A stretch of DNA of 5,141 bases from Candidatus Falkowbacteria bacterium CG10_big_fil_rev_8_21_14_0_10_43_10 (GTDB taxonomy: Bacteria > Patescibacteriota > Patescibacteriia > Patescibacteriales > XYC2-FULL-47-12), in contig PFAR01000051.1 in assembly GCA_002773655.1 (NCBI GenBank), forward strand, positions 1-5,141, read 5' to 3'. This document shows, one piece after another, positions 1-4,242 of the stretch. The notes under the pieces are model-generated. The model saw nothing but the letters and a program-made list of their open reading frames with translations. It was not told where the DNA came from and made no database searches. Position numbers and translations under genes: made by a program. Each line of letters opens with the position of its first letter. The stretch's first letter is position 1.

Positions 1-519
1 CTTTTTTAAAGCCTCCAGCAAAATGAGCCGCTCTTTTTCCAGGGCGATGTTTAGCTGCTCTTTGTCGATTGACACCTCCTGGCCCGGTTCGGGCGAATTT
101 TCTTTAGCCATCGCTTCGCGCAATTTACTTTCAATTTCAGCCATCATTTTTTCAACATCCGGCTCTTCATAAACTAGCGGGTATAAAACCGGCGCTAATT
201 TTTCCACCTCCTGCTCCGGATTTAAGACATCTTTGGGCACGACATAAACTAAGGCGAATTCTTTATTGGCGGCCAGCGGATACAACCCTGATTTCTCCTG
301 TTGGGTGCGGACGAATATTCTTCCCCGGCTGGGCATAATTTCTTTTTCCACGCCGTGCTGGCGCATGGCTTTGGCGGAATACAGATCATAATCAAGCACC
401 TGAATATTAAACAGCCTTGCCAATATCCCTCCGGCAAATAAAAAAATAATCGCCATTAAAATTTTAATGCGATTATCCAAAATTGTGTATTTTTTCTTTT
501 TGTTGCCTGACCAAATCAT
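1..519 (-). CDS. ftsI: Class B penicillin-binding protein (FtsI/PBP2 type), N-terminal part, cut by the window edge
   Basis: This is the first 173 codons of a septal peptidoglycan transpeptidase; the rest lies beyond position 1. Residues 1-17 are basic and cytoplasmic (NKKKKY), residues 18-37 form a single membrane-spanning helix (KILMAIIFLFAGGILARLF), and NIQVLDYDLYSAKAMRQ follows as the usual start of the periplasmic part. PSRGRIFVR (63-71) corresponds to the conserved R-G-x-I-x-D-R motif of class B PBP pedestal domains, but the aspartate is valine here. Residues 98-172 are rich in E and K and read like a charged linker or helical insert within the pedestal. The catalytic SxxK, SxN and KTG motifs would be off-window. 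The ATG at 517-519 was chosen because it directly precedes the basic N-terminus and membrane helix; there is no Shine-Dalgarno. Its place after ftsL in a dcw operon supports FtsI rather than another PBP. The symbol is by position and motif. Confidence 0.85.
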   Translation of the reverse strand, partial: MIWSGNKKKKYTILDNRIKILMAIIFLFAGGILARLFNIQVLDYDLYSAKAMRQHGVEKEIMPSRGRIFVRTQQEKSGLYPLAANKEFALVYVVPKDVLNPEQEVEKLAPVLYPLVYEEPDVEKMMAEIESKLREAMAKENSPEPGQEVSIDKEQLNIALEKERLILLEALKK

Positions 520-608
520 ATTTTGACATATAACGCGTAACGCATAACGCGTAACGCTAAAAAGTCGTTACGTGTTATATGTTATGAGTTATGAGCTACG
601 TGATTAAA
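520..608. repeat. Tandem and inverted GCGTTAC-type repeat between ftsL and ftsI
   Basis: The whole ftsL-ftsI gap is repetitive. A 14-bp unit (TAACGCGTAACGC plus one base) occurs twice in tandem at 531-544 and 545-558. An inverted copy follows: ATAACGCGTAACG at 544-556 can pair with CGTTACGTGTTAT at 566-578 (13 pairs, one G-U, 9-nt loop). The tail 578-600 continues with degenerate GTTATGAG copies. There is no U-run, so it is not a convincing terminator, and the downstream PBP must be expressed through it. I read it as a dispersed intergenic repeat of the kind common in Parcubacteria (from memory, not from a search). Confidence 0.7.
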
Positions 609-995
609 TTATCTCATAGCTACGCTTTCTTTCTTTGCTTCAATATATTCTACTTCTCCTGCCTTTACCATCTCCAGGGCGGCAATCCTTTGGTCAACTG
701 CCATGTATGATTCTAAATTCATCACTTCCAGCTCCAGTTCCTTATTTTGCTTCTCGGTTTCCAGCAGGCTTGTCCTTAATTTATTTATGGAAAATCCCCG
801 GCTGATAAGCTGGTTGCTGAATGCCAAATAACCGGTGCCTAAAACTATAAAGCTTAAAAATAAAATAAAATTAAGCGTCGCTAAATTAAAAAATACAGCC
901 AGCTTTTTTATTGATTTTAAAGCGTCGTGATTATAACTGCCGTCATTTTCACTGATTTCGCTTTCTTCTGATTTTATAATTTGTTCCCCCTCCAT
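609..995 (-). CDS. ftsL: FtsL-like division protein (one membrane span plus coiled coil)
   Basis: This 128-residue protein has the bitopic layout of the FtsL/DivIC family: an acidic cytoplasmic N-terminus (1-26), a short basic stretch (KSIKK, 27-31), one long membrane helix (about 32-58), and a periplasmic leucine/charged coiled coil (about 69-97, INKLRTSLLETEKQNKEL). The tail contains MAVDQRIAALEMVKAGEVEYI, the kind of segment that follows the coiled coil in FtsL-like proteins. In other bacteria FtsL joins FtsB and FtsQ and activates FtsW-FtsI. Identity rests on architecture and on its position between rsmH and ftsI, because the family has little sequence conservation. The ATG at 993-995 is the only methionine before the membrane span. 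No Shine-Dalgarno precedes it; oddly, a GGAGGGGG run lies just inside the reading frame at codons 1-4. Stop TAA. The symbol is assigned by synteny. Confidence 0.75.
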   Translation of the reverse strand: MEGEQIIKSEESEISENDGSYNHDALKSIKKLAVFFNLATLNFILFLSFIVLGTGYLAFSNQLISRGFSINKLRTSLLETEKQNKELELEVMNLESYMAVDQRIAALEMVKAGEVEYIEAKKESVAMR

Positions 996-1009
996 AAAAG
1001 TAAATTACG

Positions 1010-1072
1010 ATAATTGAACAAAAATTTTACGGGAATTTGACGATAATTACCGTAAAATTACCGTTCAATTAT
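1010..1072. repeat. Nested inverted repeat between rsmH and ftsL
   Basis: Outer arms ATAATTGAAC (1010-1019) and GTTCAATTAT (1063-1072) are a perfect 10-bp inverted repeat. Inside them AATTTTACGG (1023-1032) and CCGTAAAATT (1050-1059) form a second perfect 10-bp pair. The loop (1033-1049) contains CGATAATTA, echoing the outer arm. The element occupies most of the 87-bp gap, so any translation signal for ftsL lies beside it. There is no adjoining U-tract, so it is better described as a palindromic intergenic repeat or mRNA-processing or stability hairpin than as a terminator. Confidence 0.7.
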
Positions 1073-1082
1073 AGTTAAATTA

Positions 1083-2063
1083 TTATAATTTCTCTATACA
1101 TCTCAATTTCGCGCTCCTCGCCCTAGAATTATTTTGCACCTCATATTCAGATGGCCTGACAACTTTTTTTGTAATAATATTTACTCTCGGTTTGTGGCCA
1201 CATTGGCATATTGGAATTTCTGGCGGGCAGACACAGCCGGCCGCTTCTCTTCTAAAAAAATTCTTTACTATTCTGTCTTCCAGGGAATGGTACGAAATTA
1301 CCACCAGCCGCCCTTTAGGGAGCAAGATGTCCACTGCCTGCGGCAATGCTTTTTCTAAATTTTCCAATTCATTATTAGTGGCTATTCGCAACGCCTGGAA
1401 TGTCCGCGTCGCCGGATGTATTCGGCCATTTTCATAATGCGGCGGCACGCTTTTGACTATGATCTCTGCCAGCTTTTTAGTTGTGTTTACCGGCCTTAAT
1501 TTTATAATCGCGCTGGCGATTCTGCCCGCATACCTTTCTTCTCCATACTCCCTAATAATTTTTTCCAAATCTTCCTGTTTCCACTTATTTACGATATTCT
1601 CTGCGTCTACGCTGTTTCTTACTTCAAACTTCTTACTTCGCACTTCCCCGGCCACGCCCAGCGCAACGGGGCCGGCATAATTCATGTCTAGCGGCGCATC
1701 CAGTCTAAAAGAAAATCCCCGGCTCCGGTCTTCAAGTTGAGCTGAAGATAAGCCAAGGTCAAAAACAACGCCAGCGACTTTCTCCACACCGGCTTCTTTA
1801 ACAATTTTTTGCAAATTTTTAAAGTTGTCATTTATTAAAATGGTATTTAGTATATTATATTTAGCATTCAGTATTTCAGCATTTTTAATCGCCAGTTTGT
1901 CCGCGTCAATCGCGATTATTTTTCCTTTTTCGCCGACGAGTTTGGCGATTTCGCGCGCATATCCGCCTCCGCCCAAAGTGCAGTCTACAACTATTTGATC
2001 TGGTTTTAAATTTAAATATTCTACCGCCTCCTTAAGCATTACCGGTACATGTACGTATTCCAT
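1083..2063 (-). CDS. rsmH: 16S rRNA (cytosine(1402)-N(4))-methyltransferase RsmH (MraW)
   Basis: RsmH methylates N4 of C1402 in the decoding centre of 16S rRNA using S-adenosylmethionine. The 326-residue product carries the family signatures in order: HVPVML (5-10), the SAM-binding DCTLGGGGYARE (27-38), an acidic residue pair IDAD (52-55), DLGLSSAQL (102-110), RGFSF (115-119), and PLDM (124-127). Further on come HPATRTFQALRIATNNEL, ISYHSLEDRIVKNFF, and the cysteine-rich CVCPPEIPICQCGHKPR. Typical length is about 300-315; the excess comes from an odd segment at about 130-151 (positions about 1611-1676). There the usual DMRMDP...GL stretch is replaced by a repeat-derived sequence containing EVRSKKFEVRNS, followed by a normal SVDAENIVN. 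The start ATG (2061-2063) directly precedes the conserved EYVHVPVML. No Shine-Dalgarno is present; a repeat element lies 4 bp upstream. Confidence 0.97.
   Translation of the reverse strand: MEYVHVPVMLKEAVEYLNLKPDQIVVDCTLGGGGYAREIAKLVGEKGKIIAIDADKLAIKNAEILNAKYNILNTILINDNFKNLQKIVKEAGVEKVAGVVFDLGLSSAQLEDRSRGFSFRLDAPLDMNYAGPVALGVAGEVRSKKFEVRNSVDAENIVNKWKQEDLEKIIREYGEERYAGRIASAIIKLRPVNTTKKLAEIIVKSVPPHYENGRIHPATRTFQALRIATNNELENLEKALPQAVDILLPKGRLVVISYHSLEDRIVKNFFRREAAGCVCPPEIPICQCGHKPRVNIITKKVVRPSEYEVQNNSRARSAKLRCIEKL
1611..1676. repeat. Repeat-derived insertion inside rsmH
   Basis: On the plus strand this segment begins with short TTACTTC/AACTTC/CACTTC units (about 1619-1647), followed by a GC-rich patch bounded by CCCCGGCC (1647-1654) and GGGGCCGG (1668-1675). 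On the coding strand it is in frame and reads as about 22 residues (GPVALGVAGEVRSKKFEVRNS). These have no counterpart in the usual RsmH alignment between PLDMR and the DxxNIVN helix. Base composition and repetitiveness differ from the rest of the gene, which suggests insertion or replacement by a dispersed repeat. Exact ends are approximate. Confidence 0.6.
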
Positions 2064-2067
2064 AATA

Positions 2068-2180
2068 TTGCCATCCCGAGCGCAGCTGAGGGATATGTGT
2101 TATATAAAGTCATCCAGCTTATATTCCTCCACTCCTCGCTCATCTCACTACGCTCGTGAGCGAGTCGGTCGGAATGACAA
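2068..2180. repeat. Inverted-repeat element 1 (TIR type) directly upstream of rsmH
   Basis: Left end TTGCCATCCCGA (2068-2079) and right end TCGGAATGACAA (2169-2180) are imperfect terminal inverted repeats (10 of 12 pairs). The interior has the bipartite GAGGGATAT...ATATTCCTCC arms (about 2088-2095 and 2121-2130). It also has a perfect 8-bp hairpin CTCGCTCA/TGAGCGAG (2135-2142 with 2157-2164). It has no coding capacity. It resembles the GTCATTCCGA...AGGAATCT type of small repeat seen in many bacteria and is probably a MITE-like element. It ends 4 bp before the rsmH start codon. Confidence 0.7.
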
Positions 2181-2186
2181 ATATTT

Positions 2187-2309
2187 TTAAAACATCGCTA
2201 ATAATTCCTCTGTTTTTCCGATAGATGCGACTAGCATAAAACACAGCGGCACAACTACTACGGCCAAAATGAAAACCAAGTTTGGTAAAATGTTTGTTTT
2301 TGTTTGCAT
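2187..2309 (-). CDS. Candidate 40-residue single-span membrane protein
   Basis: A short open frame, ATG at 2307-2309 to TAA at 2187-2189, lies between mraZ and rsmH in the operon direction. The product begins MQTKTNILPN and is followed by an unbroken hydrophobic stretch (about residues 11-30, LVFILAVVVVPLCFMLVASI). It ends GKTEELLAMF, so it would be a one-span membrane miniprotein with a short charged tail. No family is recognised and no Shine-Dalgarno is visible, but none of the minus-strand neighbours has one. The frame fills almost exactly the space between the two repeat elements (2068-2180 and 2321-2420). Co-transcription with mraZ and rsmH would fit a role at the envelope or divisome, but that is inference from position. 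It could be a chance frame; the clean hydrophobic helix and operon orientation argue for a real gene. Confidence 0.5.
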   Translation of the reverse strand: MQTKTNILPNLVFILAVVVVPLCFMLVASIGKTEELLAMF

Positions 2310-2320
2310 AATACGCATAA

Positions 2321-2420
2321 TTGTCATTTCGAAGGAATGAAATGACTGAGAAATCTATAATACTGTGCTCAACAAAAAACTATCATAGATTTCTTCTCCC
2401 TTCGGTCGTCGAAATGACAA
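2321..2420. repeat. Inverted-repeat element 2 (TIR type) downstream of mraZ
   Basis: Perfect 12-bp terminal inverted repeats, TTGTCATTTCGA (2321-2332) and TCGAAATGACAA (2409-2420), bound a 100-bp non-coding element. Inside, GAGAAATCTAT (2348-2358) pairs with ATAGATTTCT (2385-2394), so the whole element can fold into one long hairpin. Its ends match those of the element at 2068-2180 (TCGxAATGACAA shared), so both belong to one family of small palindromic elements. It lies 18 bp after the mraZ stop and 11 bp before the candidate small membrane protein. Confidence 0.75.
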
Positions 2421-2438
2421 AATTTTATGTTTTATATA

Positions 2439-2867
2439 TTAAGATAATTCTCCCAGCTCCTCGGCAATTCTCGCACTGTTTTTTTCATTAGTCTTGCTGT
2501 ATTTTCTCCAGCCGTCCTCATCCCAAATTTCAATCCGGCTATAAAGACCCGCCACGATCGCCTTTTTCTTTAAATCGGCGTGCCGGCGGAGATACTCGGG
2601 CAGGAGAATCCTTCCTTGCCGGTCAAATTCAGCCTCCATGGCTCCGGCGAGCATAAAACGGGAAAAGGCGCGCGAGTTTGCCTTATTAATGGGCGAAGAG
2701 GCAATCTGCCCGGCCAGCTTCTCCCATTCCTCCTTAGAATATAAAAATAGACAATTATCAAGACCGCGGGTTACAACCGCCCCGCTCTTTAATTTGGCCC
2801 GGAATTTGGCCGGAACCGCCATCCTCCCCTTATCGTCAATATTATGGGAATATTCGCCAATAAACAT
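2439..2867 (-). CDS. mraZ: Transcriptional regulator MraZ
   Basis: MraZ is a DNA-binding protein built from two SpoVT-AbrB-like halves; it assembles into rings and controls the division/cell-wall operon that it heads. The 142-residue length is typical. The first half opens MFIGEYSHNIDDKGRMAVPAKFR, with the signature DDKGR...PAKFR (residues 11-23). The second has the matching EFDRQGRILLPEYLR (80-94). Between them SRFMLAGAMEAEFD (69-82) is the usual linker. The start ATG (2865-2867) gives the expected MFIGEY N-terminus. No Shine-Dalgarno is seen in the CAGCAAA that precedes it, and the end of the long leader hairpin lies only 13 bp upstream. It is first in the operon, followed by the small membrane-protein frame and rsmH. 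Operator-like repeats near 3383-3408 suggest autoregulation. Confidence 0.96.
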   Translation of the reverse strand: MFIGEYSHNIDDKGRMAVPAKFRAKLKSGAVVTRGLDNCLFLYSKEEWEKLAGQIASSPINKANSRAFSRFMLAGAMEAEFDRQGRILLPEYLRRHADLKKKAIVAGLYSRIEIWDEDGWRKYSKTNEKNSARIAEELGELS

Positions 2868-2880
2868 TTTGCTGAGTTAA

Positions 2881-3353
2881 GATGCAAGAGAAACGTGGCT
2901 GGGCTCAGACGCATCCAAACTCACCCACGCCCCTTCTACATCTTAGTTTGACAAGAGCAACTTTGGTTAAGGCGGTTGCCACCTCCGGCCGCTGCACAAG
3001 TCCTATCCTGTCTTGCGGCCGTTTTTGTTTTATCCCGCAAAATTTTCATTTACGCGGGATTTACTCTAGGCGGGCGCTGATAGTCTTGGCCCGCTTATTA
3101 TGCGTATGCTGTTAAAGCAACGCGCGGAGTCATTAGAGCTGATTAAGCATGGACATCGCCTCTAATCACTCCTCCGCCTTGTTTTAAAAACTTGCCCCGC
3201 CACAAAAGCTTTTAAGGACTTCCTGATTTTAATTTTAATTAATAAGTTAGGTGGAAGCGCTTTAACTTTTGTGGGGTAAGTTTGCAGTTTGCGATAACGC
3301 TTTGGGGCTGCTGCCTCCCCCTTCCAAATCCACATGCATAATTTTATGACGTG
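2881..3353 (-). ncRNA. Long structured leader RNA or ncRNA upstream of mraZ, family not recognised
   Basis: This GC-richer stretch folds on the minus strand into a chain of hairpins, listed 5' to 3'. (a) 3331-3353, arms CACGT+CATAA/TTATG+ATGTG. (b) GGGG...CCCC near 3304-3320. (c) A helix of about 17 bp, 3266-3283 with 3188-3208. (d) GCGGAG/CTCCGC plus ATTAGAG/CTCTAAT, 3124-3138 with 3160-3177. (e) GCGGGC/GCCCGC, 3089-3094 with 3070-3075. (f) ATCCCGC/GCGGGAT, 3054-3060 with 3032-3038. (g) CGGCCGC/GCGGCCG, 3015-3021 with 2986-2992, extended by AAG/CTT. (h) GGTGG-CAA-CCGCC, about 2971-2983. (i) An 18-position helix, 2925-2942 with 2881-2898. Helix (i) has 12 Watson-Crick and 5 G-U pairs on the minus strand, but 5 mismatches on the plus strand, so the minus strand is favoured. 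No U-run terminator separates it from mraZ. It could be a regulatory leader, a processed ncRNA, or a very diverged known RNA. Confidence 0.6.
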
Positions 3354-3382
3354 AAAATGGGAATTTTTATTTGTTCAAAATT

Positions 3383-3408
3383 CACCACATTTCCCCACTC
3401 ATCAACAC
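3383..3408 (-). promoter_or_regulatory. MraZ operator-like direct repeats
   Basis: Immediately downstream of the promoter the minus strand reads GTGTTG, GTGGGG and GTGGTG starting at 3408, 3398 and 3388, a spacing of exactly 10 bp (one helical turn). E. coli MraZ is known to bind three TGGGN repeats separated by 5 bp in front of its own gene. The second and third units here fit a relaxed version of that; the first is degenerate. Together with the mraZ gene downstream this suggests autoregulation near the transcription start. Binding is inferred. Confidence 0.6.
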
Positions 3409-3417
3409 TATGATTTT

Positions 3418-3446
3418 ATAATACTCCACAAATATGCCCTGGTCAA
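3418..3446 (-). promoter_or_regulatory. Sigma-70-type promoter of the mra/division operon
   Basis: On the minus strand a -35 box TTGACC (3441-3446) is followed by a 17-bp spacer and a -10 box TATTAT (3418-3423). Both spacing and boxes are close to consensus. Transcription would begin near 3410-3412 and give a leader of about 540 nt before mraZ. The promoter lies just after the intrinsic terminator that ends the upstream unit, which supports it as the start of a new transcription unit. Confidence 0.75.
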
Positions 3447-3473
3447 CCAACTTTTTATCACTGCTATTTAATT

Positions 3474-3503
3474 AAAAAACCCGCCTGTTAATAAGACGGA
3501 TTG
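3474..3503 (-). terminator. Intrinsic terminator downstream of tsaB
   Basis: On the minus strand AATCCGTCT pairs with AGGCGGGTT (9 pairs including G-U), closing a 7-nt loop, and the helix runs into a U-tract (plus-strand A-run 3474-3479). The G-U pairs favour the minus strand. The opposite side is also T-rich, so it might work weakly in both directions. It would stop tsaB transcripts before the mra promoter. Confidence 0.75.
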
Positions 3504-3633
3504 TTTTTTATTTTTTGATTGCTTGTGGATTACCGCTAATTCACCCGACTACTGCACATCTTGTCAACAAGTTTTACACTTTTCTAATTATCATAAAAAA
3601 TTATTATAAAATTTTCGTATATTTATTGTTAAA
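3504..3633. other. AT-rich spacer between tsaB and its terminator
   Basis: No gene is seen. The minus strand contains an isolated TTGACA (3561-3566) with no acceptable -10 box at the right distance, and only very short open frames. It is most simply the 3' untranslated region of tsaB. Confidence 0.4.
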
Positions 3634-4128
3634 TTATTTTTTAATAGTAATGTTGGGTTCTTGCCCATATTCTGGCTCAACAATATTCTGTTTAGCGCTC
3701 CAAGCGCTCCCGATGGAGTGCTTGGAGCGCTTATTTTCTACTTTCTTAATTCTTTTCTCTCCCTCTTTAATCATCTCATCTAAATTATTAAACTCTGTAC
3801 TTTTTATTCCCACAACCGGAATCTTGAAGCAATATCCCAGCGCGTTCGCGGTTGCGACTCCGATTCTTAAAGCAGTAAAAGGTCCTGGGCCGTTTACTAC
3901 TACTATTCCTTTTAAGTCCAGAGTTCTGTGGACTTTACCCCGCACCACTTTTCGCGTGCGAAAAGTGGTGCGGGGTATACTTTTTTTTAAAAGCATATCA
4001 ATAGCCGGTAGGAGCTTCTCCGCCTGTTTATATTTTGCCTTTAAGCTGCGCTTGGCAACGGCTTTGCCATCCTCGCCCAAAGCGACAGTCATTATCTCGG
4101 CATTGCTTGTGTCTATATATAAAATCAT
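3634..4128 (-). CDS. tsaB: tRNA threonylcarbamoyladenosine biosynthesis protein TsaB, short form with repeat insertions
   Basis: TsaB is the TsaD partner in the complex that makes t6A37 on ANN-decoding tRNAs. The product begins MILYIDTSN (family LaIDTS), has the KYKQAEKLLPAIDMLL helix (32-47; family H/QaexLlp.i..ll), and the hallmark GPGPFTALRIGVATANAL (80-97; family GPGSFTGLRIG). The start chosen is ATG 4126-4128; a longer in-frame start at 4191 would add 21 residues derived from a palindromic repeat. At 164 residues it is shorter than typical TsaB (about 220), and the second half is much reduced. Two segments look repeat-derived: about residues 52-70 (RTTFRTRKVVRGKVHRTL) replaces the usual short loop, and 133-145 (RSKHSIGSAWSA) lies in the C-terminal tail. 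It stands alone, without tsaD or rimI nearby. No Shine-Dalgarno is seen; a weak TATTAT at 4213-4218 might be a -10 box. Confidence 0.88.
   Translation of the reverse strand: MILYIDTSNAEIMTVALGEDGKAVAKRSLKAKYKQAEKLLPAIDMLLKKSIPRTTFRTRKVVRGKVHRTLDLKGIVVVNGPGPFTALRIGVATANALGYCFKIPVVGIKSTEFNNLDEMIKEGEKRIKKVENKRSKHSIGSAWSAKQNIVEPEYGQEPNITIKK
3694..3731. repeat. Palindromic repeat in the 3' part of tsaB
   Basis: Arms AGCGCTCCAAGCGCTCC (3694-3710) and GGAGTGCTTGGAGCGCT (3715-3731) pair at 16 of 17 positions, the exception being a C/T change, around a CGAT loop. Each arm itself contains the GCGCT unit twice. It is in frame with tsaB and adds RSKHSIGSAWSA to the protein tail. It looks like a dispersed palindromic element inserted into the gene end. 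Confidence 0.8.
3914..3977. repeat. Double palindrome inside tsaB
   Basis: Positions 3936-3977 are a perfect 20-bp inverted repeat around a GT loop (arm CCCCGCACCACTTTTCGC plus TA at the outer end). Immediately beside it 3914-3920 (AAGTCCA) and 3929-3935 (TGGACTT) form a second perfect 7-bp hairpin. Both are in frame with tsaB and encode roughly RTTFRTRKVVRGKVHRTLDL. The element lies between the N-terminal helix and the conserved GPGPFTALRIG strand, where TsaB normally has a short loop. It is a strong candidate for a dispersed palindromic element that can enter reading frames. Confidence 0.85.
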
Positions 4129-4158
4129 AAAAAATCCCACATTATTTATTATAAATAA

Positions 4159-4201
4159 ATCCAGCACCTTGACCGCAGGGTATTCGGGCACGGTGCTGGA
4201 T
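4159..4201. repeat. Palindromic repeat upstream of tsaB
   Basis: Perfect 10-bp arms ATCCAGCACC (4159-4168) and GGTGCTGGAT (4192-4201) enclose a 23-nt loop. Translated in the tsaB frame it would read PEYPAVKVLD, which is not TsaB-like. This is why the start at 4128 is preferred over 4191. There is no U-tract on the minus side, so it is more likely a dispersed repeat than a terminator of the gene at 4243-4554. Confidence 0.7.
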
Positions 4202-4242
4202 AAAAGTGCGGGATAATATTTAACGCTATTAATTTAAACTAA

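Noticed and set aside
1134..1680. Plus-strand frames opposite rsmH
   Set aside because: They are shadows of a well-conserved methyltransferase gene on the minus strand.
2882..3115. Plus-strand open frame of 77 codons in the structured region
   Set aside because: It crosses several perfect hairpins, has no recognisable domain or ribosome site, and runs against the better-supported minus-strand RNA.
2881..3353. RNase P RNA (rnpB)
   Set aside because: The near-invariant GAGGAAAGTCC and ACAGAA...CGGCTTA elements are not present on either strand, and the helix order is a simple chain of hairpins.
3541..3566. Possible minus-strand promoter with TTGACA at 3561-3566
   Set aside because: No acceptable -10 box at 16-18 bp, and it would lie upstream of a terminator with nothing to express.
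3914..4201. Palindromes in and near tsaB as CRISPR repeats or terminators
   Set aside because: They differ from one another, are not regularly spaced, have no spacers, and lack U-tracts; two are inside coding sequence.
3515..4216. Plus-strand open frame of 233 codons antisense to tsaB
   Set aside because: It stays open partly because the palindromes lack stops on both strands. It has no family features, while the minus strand encodes clear TsaB motifs.
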